In this document: piece by piece, positions 32,607-41,917 of the stretch | How positions within the stretch are numbered: the first letter of the stretch is position 1 | Layout: the number at the start of each line of letters is the position of its first letter | NCBI RefSeq assembly: GCF_018982965.1 | Contig: NZ_JACBYP010000023.1 | Location: 1 to 64,000 of the forward strand | Source: Streptomyces mayonensis | GTDB taxonomy: Bacteria; Actinomycetota; Actinomycetes; Streptomycetales; Streptomycetaceae | Direction: 5' to 3' | DNA length: 64,000 nucleotides | Program-made: the position numbers and the translations under genes | The notes under the pieces: model-generated | The model's input: only the letters and a program-made list of their open reading frames with translations | What the model was told of the DNA's origin: nothing | Databases searched by the model: none

Positions 32607-34521
32607 ATGGGCGTCATCCGGCAGTGTGCTGTGTGCCTGGACTGGGGTGTGCACCGGCTGTGCGACGGTCTGTGCTGGGGCTGTGTGGGCTGGCGCAAGT
32701 CCCACCCGGACTCGGCGAGGTGTGTCCGGTGCGCCAGGCCCGACCGGGTGGACGCAGATCGTTTGTGCCGTCCCTGCGTGATGGCGGTACGCGAGGAGAT
32801 CGCAGCCGGCTTCGAGGCCGTCTTCCCAGGCGCGACGCAGCTGCGGGTATACGTGCTCGGGCTCGGGCAGCAGGAGAGCCGAAACCTCCCGCGACCGCGC
32901 GGCGCCGCCGCCCCGTACCTGGGACCGCGCCAGGTCCAGCGGCCGATCGACGATCCGAGGATCTGTCCCGCCGTGATGCTCGGACAGCAGACGCTGTTCC
33001 CGGTTCGGCGGCGTCTGGAGCGTGAGCACGCGCGCCGGATCAGCGGTCGGACGTGGCCGGAGGAGAGCGCGGTACGGGCGTTGGCCGAGGAGCGGGCAGC
33101 AGCCCAAGGGCTGACCGCGACGTGGCTCCACACGGTGATGCGGATCATCCGGTGCGCGCTCGCGATCCGGGATACCGAGGGGGAGGCACTCGTCGCCCCG
33201 GAGATGCTCGATCAGGTGCGGTTGCCGCTGAAGGCGGCAGCGGCCGAACTGCTGCACCGAGCTGGGCTCTTGAAGTCACGGGCGGCTCCACCGCCGGCAC
33301 TGTGGCCGGCCAGGGCGTGCGCGGACTGTGGCAGCTGGGGCATCACGACGAAGCGCTGCCGTGGATGCGAGACCTGGCGGCATACGCCCGAGCGGTATCC
33401 ACCTGGCCGGTGTCCGCGCTGTCGACGCGACGACCTGCCCGTGCATGAGGAGGGGCTGTGCCGAGGGTGCCTGGCCTACATCCGTGATCACGGCCTCGAC
33501 GCCGCCGAGGGGGCCGCCACTCAACTCTCTGCTCGACGCCGACCAACTGCGCGAGACACCGCATCAGCTGCTCACCGACGTCCAATGCCGAACCCCGGAC
33601 AGAGTCGTGAGCCTGAGCGTGGAGCGCCGCGACCGACACGACGCTCGGGAGCTGATGCAGCAGATCGACCTGCTTCCCGAGCCGATGACCGAGCAGATGC
33701 ACGCCTGGGTCAAGGTCATGCGTGGCGCCGGTCGCTACGAGCACCCACCCGCCGCCTACCGGCTCATCCGCCGCTACTTCCGCACGGCGTCCTCCACCCT
33801 GACCGCGTGGGCGGCCGCCGGGAAGGACCTGCGGCAGATCACGAGCAAGGACATCCAGACGGAGCTCGACCGGCACCGGGGAAACGCGGCCCGCGGCCTG
33901 CTCAACGCGCTACGGAGCATCTTCCGGGCATTGAAGCAGGAACGGCTGATCTTCCACGTCCCCACCGTCGGGCTGAAGGCGCAGGCCACTGTGAATCTGC
34001 CACGGCCTCTGTCCAGCGACCGCCTCGCCGGGGCATTGGACCGCCTCGACGGGCCTCGCGCCCGCCTCATCGTCGGCCTGGTCGCCATCCACGCCATCCA
34101 CGCTGTGGAGGTGGCCCGGCTCCTGCTGACCGACGTGGATCTGAGGAACCGGACGATCACGGTGCGGCGGGGCTTGCACATCCACGTCGTCTACCTCGAC
34201 GACCTGAGCACCCGGCTGGTAGCCGACTGGCTGCGTGAACGCCGCACCCGCTGGCCCCAGGCCACCAACCCGCACCTTCTCGTCACCGCTCAGACCTACC
34301 GGAATCCGTCATCGCCGCAGATCAGTTATACCGGGATGCGCTCCGCCTTCGACCAGATCGGGCTCCTGCCCCGTCAGCTGTGGGCCGACCGCGTGCTCGA
34401 CGAGGCTCGTGAGACGGCAGACCCGGTTTGTCTCGTGCGGCTCTTCGGGATCCACCCCCGGGTCGCCGTGAAGTACGTACACACGGCGCACCCCGATAAG
34501 GCGCTGCCGCGAATCCGCTGA
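32607..34521 (+). pseudogene. Zinc-finger recombinase-like protein, frameshifted
   Basis: The first half (about 300 codons) has several Cys knuckles: QCAVCLDWGVHRLCDGLCWG, CVRCARPDRV, ACADCGSWGITTKRCRGCE, CPRCRRDDLP, GLCRGCLAYI. At about 33510, in a run of five G (GAGGGGGCC), one base too many moves the frame; the second half then continues as NSLLDADQLRETPHQLLTDV through a recombinase-like C-terminus ending FGIHPRVAVKYVHTAHPDKA. The tyrosine is present but the first catalytic arginine is not evident (IHAIHAVEVARLL). Removing one G gives an intact protein of about 637 residues. It is probably the accessory third protein of the trio. Confidence 0.7.
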
Positions 34522-34635
34522 AGCTGATGCACTTGTTCGCCGTCGCTGAAAGGCCGCCACGCACTACGGTGCCGTGGCCATCCGCAGAAGCGTTCCCCCA
34601 GCCCTCCCAGTGGAGGCCGGTTTGTGAACGACAGC

Positions 34636-34671
34636 AGCGGGGCCGCCCGGAGGTTTCCGGACGACCCCGCT
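34636..34671. terminator. Hairpin terminator between convergent genes
   Basis: AGCGGGGCCGCCCGG and CCGGACGACCCCGCT form a near-perfect 15-bp stem around AGGTTT. It lies between the recombinase gene (plus) and trxB (minus), so it can end transcription from both sides. Confidence 0.7.
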
Positions 34672-34682
34672 GGCGAGCCCGC

Positions 34683-35654
34683 TCAGGCCGGGACGGCAGT
34701 TACCCGTTCGACCTCTGCCGCGCCCCAGGCGGCCAGGTAGCGCTCGGCGTCCAGGGCTGCGGCGGCGCCGGTGCCGGCGGCGGTGATGGCCTGGCGGTAG
34801 GTGTGGTCGACGACGTCGCCGGCGGCGAACACCCCGGGCAGGCTCGTACGCGTCGTCGGGGCGGCGACGGTGATGTAGCCCTCGGCGTCGAGGTCGAGCT
34901 GGCCCTTGAAGAGTTCGGTGCGGGGGTCGTGGCCGATGGCGATGAACAGGCCAGTGACGTCCAGGTCGCGGGTGGCGCCGGTGAAGACATTGCGCAGGAC
35001 GACGCCGCCGAGCATGCCGCTGGTCTCCTTGATCTCGGCGATCTCGCTGTCGAACGCGAAGGAGATCTTGTCGTCGGCGAAGGCCCGGTCCTGCATGACC
35101 TTCGAGGCGCGCAGGGTGGAGCGGCGGTGGACGACGGTGACCGAGCGGGCGAAGCGGGTGAGGAAGGTGGCTTCCTCCATGGCGGTGTCGCCGCCGCCGA
35201 CCACGACGATGTCCCGGTCGCGGAAGAAGAACCCGTCGCAGGTCGCACACCACGAGACGCCCCGGCCGGACAGCTTGTCCTCGTTTGGGATGCCGAGCTT
35301 GCGGTAGCCGGAGCCGGTGGCGATGATCACCGTCCTGGCGCGGTGGACGGTGCCCGCGGAGTCGGTGAGGAGCTTGATGTCGGCGGTGAGGTCGACGGCC
35401 ACGATGTCGTCGTCGATCATCTCGGCGCCGAACTTCTCCGCCTGGGCCCGCATGTTCTCCATGAGGACCGGGCCGTCGACGCCCTCGGGGAAGCCGGGGA
35501 AGTTCTCCACCTCGGTCGTGGTCGTCAGCGAGCCGCCGACGAAGATGGAGCTGCCGAACAGCAGGGGGCGCAGCTGGGCGCGGGCGGTGTAGAGGGCGGC
35601 GGTGTATCCGGCGGGGCCGGATCCGATGATGACGACCTCGCGTATCTCGTTCAC
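34683..35654 (-). CDS. trxB: Thioredoxin reductase
   Basis: A 323-residue FAD/NADPH enzyme, full length. FAD-binding IIGSGPAGYTAALYTARAQL at the N-terminus, redox-active SWCATCDG with Cys136 and Cys139, NADPH-binding IVVVGGGDTAMEEATFL, and the second FAD motif SLPGVFAAGDVVDHTYRQAI. It keeps thioredoxin reduced; inside an arsenic operon it would regenerate the thioredoxin used by ArsC. GTG at 35654 overlaps the arsC stop (GTGA), so the two are co-translated. Confidence 0.9.
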   Translation of the reverse strand: MNEIREVVIIGSGPAGYTAALYTARAQLRPLLFGSSIFVGGSLTTTTEVENFPGFPEGVDGPVLMENMRAQAEKFGAEMIDDDIVAVDLTADIKLLTDSAGTVHRARTVIIATGSGYRKLGIPNEDKLSGRGVSWCATCDGFFFRDRDIVVVGGGDTAMEEATFLTRFARSVTVVHRRSTLRASKVMQDRAFADDKISFAFDSEIAEIKETSGMLGGVVLRNVFTGATRDLDVTGLFIAIGHDPRTELFKGQLDLDAEGYITVAAPTTRTSLPGVFAAGDVVDHTYRQAITAAGTGAAAALDAERYLAAWGAAEVERVTAVPA

Positions 35655-36073
35655 GCCGTCGCCTCCGGCTTCGCGGGGGCGATCTCGGCGATCAGGCCCT
35701 CGACGAGGGTCTTGATCTCGTCGCGGATGGGGCGGACGGCCTCGACGCCCTGGCCGGCCGGGTCCTCCAGCTTCCAGTCCAGGTAGCGCTTGCCGGGGAA
35801 GACGGGGCAGGTGTCGCCGCAGCCCATGGTGATGCACACGTCCGACTCGCGGACCGCGTCGACGGTGAGGATCTTCGGCGTCTCCTTGGAGATGTCGATG
35901 CCGACCTCGGCCATGGCCTCGACGGCTGCCGGGTTGACCTGGTCGCCGGGGTTGGAGCCGGCGGAGCGGACCTCGACACGGTCGCCGGCCAGGTGGGTCA
36001 GCCACGCGGCGGCCATCTGGGAGCGGCCGGCGTTGTGGACGCAGACGAACAGGACGGACGGCTTGTCGGCCAT
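35651..36073 (-). CDS. arsC: Arsenate reductase, thioredoxin-type
   Basis: A 140-residue enzyme of the low-molecular-weight phosphatase type that reduces arsenate to arsenite. The P-loop is CVHNAGRSQM (Cys11, Arg17), and two more cysteines in CITMGCGDTCP (Cys80/85/89) correspond to the resolving pair of the thioredoxin-dependent ArsC family. ATG at 36073; an upstream ATG-like extension is less likely because the purine-rich GAGAGAA precedes 36073. Transcribed away from arsR, so it shares its control region. Confidence 0.9.
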   Translation of the reverse strand: MADKPSVLFVCVHNAGRSQMAAAWLTHLAGDRVEVRSAGSNPGDQVNPAAVEAMAEVGIDISKETPKILTVDAVRESDVCITMGCGDTCPVFPGKRYLDWKLEDPAGQGVEAVRPIRDEIKTLVEGLIAEIAPAKPEATA

Positions 36074-36168
36074 GGTGATCGTTCTCTCTCGTCGCATGGC
36101 GGAACCCAGCCGCCAATGACTTCAGCCCCCGCTGGTATCAGCGGGCGATGATGTGAGAGTATCAGTGC
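36074..36168. promoter_or_regulatory. Divergent arsC-arsR promoter region
   Basis: A 95-bp gap between two divergent genes. It contains AGCCCCCGCTGGTATCAGCGGGCG (a CCCGCTGATACCAGCGGG-type inverted repeat, 36124-36148) followed by GATGTGAGAGTATCAGTGC directly before the ArsR ATG. The repeat and the TATCAG pair are good candidates for ArsR operators that would control both directions. Confidence 0.55.
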
Positions 36169-36477
36169 ATGCTGACTTCAGTCGATCCTGACGTGATCCG
36201 GGTGCTGGGCGATCCGCTCCGCCTGAAGATCGTGACCCTGCTGGCGCGCGAAACGCTCTGCACGACGCACCTGGTCGAGGAGACCGGAGCCAAGCAGACC
36301 AACCTGTCCAACCACATGAAGGTGCTGCGCGAGGCCGGGATCGTGGAGACCGAGCCCTGCGGCCGCTTCACCTACTACAAGCTCAAGCCCGAGGTCCTGG
36401 CCGGCCTGTCCGAGCAGTTCGCGGAGCTTGCAGCCTCCGCCCGTACCGCCGCCGAGAACAAGAGGGCCTGCCCGTGA
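36169..36477 (+). CDS. arsR: ArsR-family repressor
   Basis: A 102-residue winged-helix repressor: VIRVLGDPLRLKIVTLLARE, CTTHLVEETGAKQTNLSNHM, KVLREAGIVETEPCGRFTYY. Cysteines in LCTTHL and EPCG are candidates for arsenite sensing in place of the classic ELCVCDL motif. It would repress arsC-trxB and its own operon until arsenite binds. The stop overlaps the GTG of the efflux gene. Confidence 0.85.
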   Translation: MLTSVDPDVIRVLGDPLRLKIVTLLARETLCTTHLVEETGAKQTNLSNHMKVLREAGIVETEPCGRFTYYKLKPEVLAGLSEQFAELAASARTAAENKRACP

Positions 36478-37589
36478 CTTCCACCGAGCCCACCACCGCC
36501 GCCCCTCGTCCGGCTGGCGGCGGGGACGACTCGATCGTCAAGAAGCTCTCCACCCTCGACCGTTACCTCGCGGTGTGGATCCTGATCGCCATGGCCGTCG
36601 GTCTCGGTCTCGGACGCGTGATCCCTGGACTGAACGACGCGCTGGCGAAGGTGGAGATCGGCGGGATCTCCCTGCCGATCGCGCTCGGCCTGCTGGTCAT
36701 GATGTACCCGGTCCTGGCGAAGGTCCGCTACGACAAGCTGGACGCCGTCACCGGCGACCGGAAGCTGATGATCTCCTCCCTGGTCATCAACTGGATCCTC
36801 GGCCCCGCGGTCATGTTCGCGCTGGCGTGGATCTTCCTGCCGGACCTGCCCGAGTACCGCACCGGGTTGATCATCGTCGGGCTGGCGCGCTGCATCGCCA
36901 TGGTGATCATCTGGAACGACCTTGCCTGCGGCGACCGCGAAGCCGCCGCCGTGCTGGTGGCCCTCAACAGCGTCTTCCAGGTCATCGCGTTCGGCCTGCT
37001 CGGCTGGTTCTACCTCGACCTGCTGCCGGGCTGGCTCGGCTTGGGCGACGGCGAGCACCTGGACATCTCCATGAGGGAGATCGCGCTGAACGTGGTCATC
37101 TTCCTCGGCGTCCCGCTGCTGGCCGGCTTCCTGACCCGCCGCGTCGGTGAGAAGAGGATGGGCCGGGAGGGCTACGAACAGCGCTTCCTGCCGAAGATCG
37201 GCCCGTGGGCGCTGTACGGGCTGCTGTTCACGATCGTCATCCTCTTCGCCCTGCAGGGCAAGACCATCACCTCCCAGCCTCTGGACGTTGCCCGCATCGC
37301 GCTGCCGCTGCTGGTCTACTTCGCGGTCATGTTCTTCGGCACCTTCCTCCTCGGCAAGGGCCTGGGTCTGGCCTACGACCGCACTACGACCCTGGCGTTC
37401 ACGGCGGCGGGCAACAACTTCGAGCTGGCCATCGCGGTCGCCATCGCGACCTTCGGTGTCACCTCCGGCCAGGCCCTCTCGGGCGTGGTCGGCCCGCTCA
37501 TCGAGGTCCCGGTCCTGATCGGCCTGGTCTATGTCGCGCTCGCCTGGCGACGGAAGTTCGCCGCCGACGCGGTGACGACGGCGCCGTGA
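36474..37589 (+). CDS. acr3: Arsenite efflux transporter, ACR3 family
   Basis: A 371-residue membrane protein with ten hydrophobic segments. The conserved ACR3 region GLARCIAMVIIWNDLACGDR has the functional cysteine in the RCIAMV motif, and LNSVFQVIAFGLLGWFYL and FTAAGNNFELAIAVAIATFG are further family signatures. It exports arsenite (and perhaps antimonite) from the cytoplasm. Coupled to arsR by GTGA and followed by a flavin monooxygenase gene with a second GTGA. Confidence 0.9.
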   Translation: MTSTEPTTAAPRPAGGGDDSIVKKLSTLDRYLAVWILIAMAVGLGLGRVIPGLNDALAKVEIGGISLPIALGLLVMMYPVLAKVRYDKLDAVTGDRKLMISSLVINWILGPAVMFALAWIFLPDLPEYRTGLIIVGLARCIAMVIIWNDLACGDREAAAVLVALNSVFQVIAFGLLGWFYLDLLPGWLGLGDGEHLDISMREIALNVVIFLGVPLLAGFLTRRVGEKRMGREGYEQRFLPKIGPWALYGLLFTIVILFALQGKTITSQPLDVARIALPLLVYFAVMFFGTFLLGKGLGLAYDRTTTLAFTAAGNNFELAIAVAIATFGVTSGQALSGVVGPLIEVPVLIGLVYVALAWRRKFAADAVTTAP

Positions 37590-38650
37590 CGCAGCGCACG
37601 GATGTGGTGGTGGTCGGCGGAGGCCAGGCAGGGCTCGCCGCCGGCTACCACCTGCGCCGCCAGGGTCTCGACTTCGTGATCCTGGACGCTGATCCGGCGC
37701 CGGGCGGGGCCTGGCAGCACATGTGGGACTCGCTGCACCTGTTCTCCCCGGCCCAGCACTCCTCGCTGCCCGGACGGCTCATGCCCGCCCAGCCCGGAGA
37801 GACCTATCCGGATGCCGGGCACGTGGTGGACTACCTCACCGACTACGAGAAGCGCTACGACCTGCCCGTCCAGCACGGCACCCGCGTGGACGCCGTACGG
37901 CCCGACGGCGACCACCTCCTGGTCGAGGCGGACACCGGCACCTGGCGGCCCCGCGCGGTCGTCAGCGCCACCGGCACCTGGTCGCGGCCCTTCCTCCCCA
38001 CCGTCCCCGGCCGCGAAGTGTTCACCGGACGGCATCTGCACACGGTCAGCTATCGCTCCCCGGCCGACTTCGCCGGGCAGCGCGTTGTCGTGGTCGGCGG
38101 CGGGAACTCCGGCGCCCAGATCGCCGCCGACCTCGCCCTGGACGGCCGCGTCGAGGTGACGTGGGTGACCCAGCGCCCGCCGCGCTTCCTGCCGGACGAC
38201 ATCGACGGGCGTGCCCTGTTCGACGTCGCCACCGCACGCCGCCGCGCCCTCGAGGAAGGCCGTAGCGACACCGGCGGGGTGGCCTCGCTCGGCGACATCG
38301 TGGCCGTACCGCCCGTCCGTTCCGCCCGCGGCGCCGGACTCCTGAGCGTCAGGCCGATGTTCGCCCGGCTCACCGCCGACGGGGTCCGGTGGGACGACGG
38401 CAGCCACAGCGGTGCTGATGCGGTTGTCTGGTGTACCGGCTTTCGCCCGGCCTTGGCCCATCTCGCCCCCCTGACCCTGCGTGGCCCGCGCGGGCACATT
38501 CCTACCGCCGGCACGCGCGCCCTCGGCGAGCCGCGTCTGCACCTGCTCGGCTACGGCGACTGGACCGGCCCGGCCTCCGCCACCCTGATCGGCGTGGGCC
38601 GCCCTGCTCGCGAGGCCGTCCAGCAGATCGCGCGTCAGCTGAGCACCTGA
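37586..38650 (+). CDS. FAD/NADPH monooxygenase, ArsO-like
   Basis: A 354-residue flavoprotein of the class B monooxygenase type. FAD motif VVVVGGGQAGLAAGYHLRRQ, the region WDSLHLFSPAQHSSLPGRLM, and the NADPH motif VVVVGGGNSGAQIAADLALD are present, with a conserved CTGFRP near the C-terminus. Genes of this type beside acr3 are commonly called ArsO; the substrate is not established. It is the third gene of the arsR-acr3 operon. Confidence 0.8.
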   Translation: MTQRTDVVVVGGGQAGLAAGYHLRRQGLDFVILDADPAPGGAWQHMWDSLHLFSPAQHSSLPGRLMPAQPGETYPDAGHVVDYLTDYEKRYDLPVQHGTRVDAVRPDGDHLLVEADTGTWRPRAVVSATGTWSRPFLPTVPGREVFTGRHLHTVSYRSPADFAGQRVVVVGGGNSGAQIAADLALDGRVEVTWVTQRPPRFLPDDIDGRALFDVATARRRALEEGRSDTGGVASLGDIVAVPPVRSARGAGLLSVRPMFARLTADGVRWDDGSHSGADAVVWCTGFRPALAHLAPLTLRGPRGHIPTAGTRALGEPRLHLLGYGDWTGPASATLIGVGRPAREAVQQIARQLST

Positions 38651-38674
38651 CCTCGCGGTCCGGTCTGCACGGCT

Positions 38675-38691
38675 AGCAGAGACCATCTGCT
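38675..38691 (+). terminator. Short hairpin behind arsR-acr3-monooxygenase operon
   Basis: AGCAGA-GACCA-TCTGCT, extended by GC/GGC pairs on each side, 24 bp after the stop. Short stem, so a weak call. Confidence 0.4.
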
Positions 38692-38767
38692 GGGCTTGCT
38701 GTCGCACCCAGCGGGGTGGTGGTAAATCCGCCGCGCCAGCCGGGTCACGCGGCGTCTAATGGGCGCC

Positions 38768-40105
38768 ATGACCGACCCGACTTCCTCTCCCTCTCAGCTG
38801 TGGCGCTACGTCCAGGACGACGACCCCAGCGCGTTCACCCTCATTGTGGAGACTCCCAACGGGCCCTACGTGCGGCGGATACCTCCGGCCCTGCCCCTGC
38901 CGTCCGGCGTCGACCATGGCTCCGGCGCCGAGGCCGCCGCCCACACCGCCGCAGCCACGTGGGGCATGCCCGACTTCGTCTTCCAGCAGGCTGATCACGC
39001 CACCAAGGGGTCGGGGCGCCGGGAGCTGGGCGACCGGTTGCTGCTGGCCGGCAGGCGAGGCGCGGTGGTCCAGGTCAAGGCACGCACGATCAAGCCCAAA
39101 CCGGATCCCCAGGAGGTCGCCTGGATCCAGAAGGTGGCGGCCAAGGCGATGAGCCAGGCCAAGGGCACCGTGCGGCAACTGCGCATGCTGCCCGCCGACA
39201 TGGTCAACGGACGGGCCCGGACGCTGCAGGTCGACGGCAACGCCTACGAATGGGTCGCGGTGTTCCTGCTGGATCACCCCCAGGTCCCGCAGGGCGCCCA
39301 GGCCACCTGGGAGCCGATCGGGATGCCTGCCATCGCGCTGACCCGCCGCGACTGGGACTTCCTGTTCGACCAGCTGCGCTCCACCACCGCAGTGCTCGAC
39401 TACCTCTTCCGTGCAGCTGCCGAAGAGCCCGTGCCGCTGGGTGAGGAGCCGGTCCGTTTCTACGAGCTGGCCGCCGCGGATGCCGCCGCGCCGCCCAAGG
39501 ACATCGACACCGAGCTGGTCGGTCCGGGTGGCACGCTGTTCTCCACACCGCGGCTGCCGCAGGCGCCGGCCGGCTCGGACGGCACCCACGCCCACCTCAT
39601 GATCCGCATCATGCTCGAAGACGTGGCCACCAGCCTCCTGCGCGACTCGGTGGCCGAGGGCGACCGCTTCACGGTGCTGTCCGACTTCGACCGGCTGCCG
39701 GTGCCGGCCCGGGCCGAGTGGGGTCACCTGCTGCTGGACATGCTCCGTGACGTGCCAGAAGTGCCCGAGGAACACTGCAAGTGGCGCTTCCGGCGCCTGC
39801 TCGAAGAGGACGGCACCCGGCAGCTCATCGTGGGCGCGGCCACCCGCTTCGACCCCATCATCGAGGCCGCCTTCTCCGCGTACGTGCAGCTGCGCCACCA
39901 CGAGGTCACCGCGCGTACCGGCCGGGCCGAGGAATCCTCCACGCTCGGAGTCCTGCTCACTCCGCGCCGCGACGGGGTGCGGCCATGGGACACCAGCGCG
40001 GTGCGTGTCCACGGCGACCTGGACCTGTCCGAGGAAGAGATCCAGGTCTACAGCGAGGAGTGGAACCGCGCGACCGAGAGCTCTGACGTCAGCGTGAGCG
40101 GCTGA
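38768..40105 (+). CDS. Hypothetical protein with PD-(D/E)XK-like nuclease motif
   Basis: A protein of about 445 residues (ATG at 38759 or 38768). Near residue 80 the sequence GSGRRELGDRLLLAGRRGAV continues into VVQVKAR, with an E-GD-QxK spacing that resembles the PD-(D/E)XK nuclease core of Mrr-like enzymes. The rest is a mixed domain (DAYEWVAVFLL region; EHCKWRFRRLLEEDGTRQLI). No known arsenic gene matches. Its 3' end overlaps the end of the convergent monooxygenase gene. Function is unassigned; a defence or element-maintenance role is possible. Confidence 0.6.
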   Translation: MTDPTSSPSQLWRYVQDDDPSAFTLIVETPNGPYVRRIPPALPLPSGVDHGSGAEAAAHTAAATWGMPDFVFQQADHATKGSGRRELGDRLLLAGRRGAVVQVKARTIKPKPDPQEVAWIQKVAAKAMSQAKGTVRQLRMLPADMVNGRARTLQVDGNAYEWVAVFLLDHPQVPQGAQATWEPIGMPAIALTRRDWDFLFDQLRSTTAVLDYLFRAAAEEPVPLGEEPVRFYELAAADAAAPPKDIDTELVGPGGTLFSTPRLPQAPAGSDGTHAHLMIRIMLEDVATSLLRDSVAEGDRFTVLSDFDRLPVPARAEWGHLLLDMLRDVPEVPEEHCKWRFRRLLEEDGTRQLIVGAATRFDPIIEAAFSAYVQLRHHEVTARTGRAEESSTLGVLLTPRRDGVRPWDTSAVRVHGDLDLSEEEIQVYSEEWNRATESSDVSVSG

Positions 40106-41135
40106 GCCGGGTCAGGACGTGCGCGGCGTCGCGGCCGACACCGCGCAGGGTGTTGGAGGAGAAGCTGCGCTGGAACTCGATGCCGACGAAACCGAGCCCG
40201 GGAACGGTGGCGATGCCGCCGCGGTGCCGGGGCCTTCCGTCGGCGTCCAGGGCGCCGCTGTCGTTCAGGTAGGGGTGGGTGAGGCGGTAGCCAGTGGCCC
40301 AGATGACGGCGTCGACCGGTTCCTTGGCGCCGTCGGCCCATACGGCACCGTCCGGGGTGAGGCGGGTGAACATCTCGCGCCGTTCGACGCCGTGGGTGTC
40401 CAGAGCCGTGCGGTAGTGGCCGTCGTCGAGGACGGACACCGGCATCTTCTCCAGCAGCCGGCTCAGCGGGGCGGTGTCGAAGCGGGTGTGCTTGAACCAC
40501 CAGTGGACGTCCCGGCCCAGCGGTCGCTGCTTCATCCAGCCGATCGGCCGGCGGCTGGCCAGCGTCGTCTCGGTGACCGTGCCGAGTTCGGCGGCGATCT
40601 GCACCGCGGAGTTGCCGCCGCCCACGACCACGACCCGTCGGCCGGTGAAGGGTTCGGGGCTGCGGTAGTCGGCGGCGTGCAGCGACTGCCCGGCGAACTC
40701 CTCGCTTCCGGGCACGTCCGGCGTGTACGGGCTGCGGAAGGCGCCGGACGCGGCCACGACCGCACGCGCCGTGAACTCGGCACCGTCCTGTGTGCGCACC
40801 GCCCAGGCGCCGTCGCGGGGCAGCACCGAGGTGACCGTGGTGGAGGTGCGGATGTCGGCGTCGAGCCGGCGGGCGTAGGCACGCAGGTAGTCGACCACCT
40901 CGTCCCTGGTCGGGTAGCGGTCGCCGTCGCCGGGGAAGCGCATGCCGGGCAGCGAGGAGTACCGGGCGGGGGAGAACAGGGTGAGGCTGTCGTAGTAGCG
41001 CGGCCAGGATCCGCCGGTCTGCTCGGCGGCGTCCAGGACCAGGGTGCGGGCGAAGCCATGGCGCGGGGCGAGGGCGGCGGTGGCCAGACCGGACTGGCCG
41101 GCGCCGATGACGATGAGGTCGGCGTGGTGCTCCAT
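40089..41135 (-). CDS. Second FAD/NADPH monooxygenase
   Basis: A 348-residue flavoprotein homologous to the one at 37586: FAD motif LIVIGAGQSGLATAALAPRH, YYDSLTLFSPARYSSLPGMR, NADPH motif VVVVGGGNSAVQIAAELGTV and a final ATGYRLTHPYL. ATG at 41135 has GGAGAAGG upstream. It is divergent from an ArsR-family gene at 41182, which probably controls it. Having two such enzymes on one element suggests different (perhaps organic) arsenic substrates. Confidence 0.8.
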   Translation of the reverse strand: MEHHADLIVIGAGQSGLATAALAPRHGFARTLVLDAAEQTGGSWPRYYDSLTLFSPARYSSLPGMRFPGDGDRYPTRDEVVDYLRAYARRLDADIRTSTTVTSVLPRDGAWAVRTQDGAEFTARAVVAASGAFRSPYTPDVPGSEEFAGQSLHAADYRSPEPFTGRRVVVVGGGNSAVQIAAELGTVTETTLASRRPIGWMKQRPLGRDVHWWFKHTRFDTAPLSRLLEKMPVSVLDDGHYRTALDTHGVERREMFTRLTPDGAVWADGAKEPVDAVIWATGYRLTHPYLNDSGALDADGRPRHRGGIATVPGLGFVGIEFQRSFSSNTLRGVGRDAAHVLTRLSRSR

Positions 41136-41181
41136 GAGAACCTTCTCCTGTAAATGTCGTTGTTTCGGGAAGTGACGAAAT

Positions 41182-41526
41182 ATGAGCCAGGGAGAAGCAG
41201 AGGCGGCGAACGGTGAGGCGGGCGAGGGGGTCGACCCGGCGACGGCCGACTTCCTCAAGGCCCTGGCGAGCGAGACCCGCCAGCTGGTCATGCAGCAGTT
41301 CGCGGGCGGTCGCGAGCTGACCGTCGGGGAGATCGCCGAGCGATGCGGCCTCAAGTCCTCGACCGCGTCCGAGCATCTGAGCCTGCTGCGCCGCGGCGGC
41401 CTGGTTCTCTCCCGCAAGGAGGGCAAGCAGGTTTTCTACCGCGCCGACGGCGCCACGATGGCGAGCCGCATGGACGCGCTCAAGGAGTACCTGCTGCGCT
41501 GCTGCCCACCCGGATGCGGCGACTGA
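41182..41526 (+). CDS. ArsR/SmtB-family regulator with Cys-rich tail
   Basis: A 114-residue winged-helix repressor: FLKALASETRQLVMQQFAGG, LTVGEIAERCGLKSSTASEH, LSLLRRGGLVLSRKEGKQVF. The tail ends LLRCCPPGCGD, a three-cysteine cluster well suited to bind arsenite or a related thiophile. Divergent from the monooxygenase at 40089, with 46 bp between the starts, so the control region is short and probably shared. Confidence 0.8.
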   Translation: MSQGEAEAANGEAGEGVDPATADFLKALASETRQLVMQQFAGGRELTVGEIAERCGLKSSTASEHLSLLRRGGLVLSRKEGKQVFYRADGATMASRMDALKEYLLRCCPPGCGD

Positions 41527-41551
41527 CAGCCCGCCCGCCTCGGGGCAGCCG

Positions 41552-41917
41552 TCAGCTACGCAGATCGAGCATGGCGGACATGGCCGCCACCACGGACGGG
41601 GCGACCTGGTAGTAGACCCAGGTGCCGCGCCGCTCCGAGGTCAGCAGGCCGGCCTCGCGCAGCTTCTTCAGATGGTGTGAGACGGTCGGCTGGGAGACGC
41701 CGACGTCGGCGATGTCGCACACGCATGCCTCCCCGCCCGGATGCGAGGCGACCTTGGAGAACAGCCGCAGACGCACGGGATCCGACAGCGCCTTGAACAT
41801 CGCCGCCATCTTCTGCGCATCCGCCGTGGACAGCTCCCCGGCCGTGATCGGCGGGCAGCACGGCACCACGTCGCCGTCCTGCAGAACGGGCAACTCCACA
41901 ACCTCTGGATTCGACAT
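41552..41917 (-). CDS. arsR: ArsR-family repressor with CVCD arsenic site
   Basis: A 121-residue repressor: MFKALSDPVRLRLFSKVASH, ACVCDIADVGVSQPTVSHHL, KKLREAGLLTSERRGTWVYY. ACVCDI equals the ELCVCDL arsenite-binding helix of classic ArsR proteins, and VPCCPP near the N-terminus adds a possible third ligand. ATG at 41917. It faces the plus-strand operon that begins at 41992 and should repress it. Confidence 0.85.
   Translation of the reverse strand: MSNPEVVELPVLQDGDVVPCCPPITAGELSTADAQKMAAMFKALSDPVRLRLFSKVASHPGGEACVCDIADVGVSQPTVSHHLKKLREAGLLTSERRGTWVYYQVAPSVVAAMSAMLDLRS

Noticed and set aside
33505..33520. G5 run in the recombinase gene considered as a phase-variation switch
   Set aside because: A run of five is short for slipped-strand switching; an assembly error or simple mutation is more likely, so it is listed only as a frameshift.
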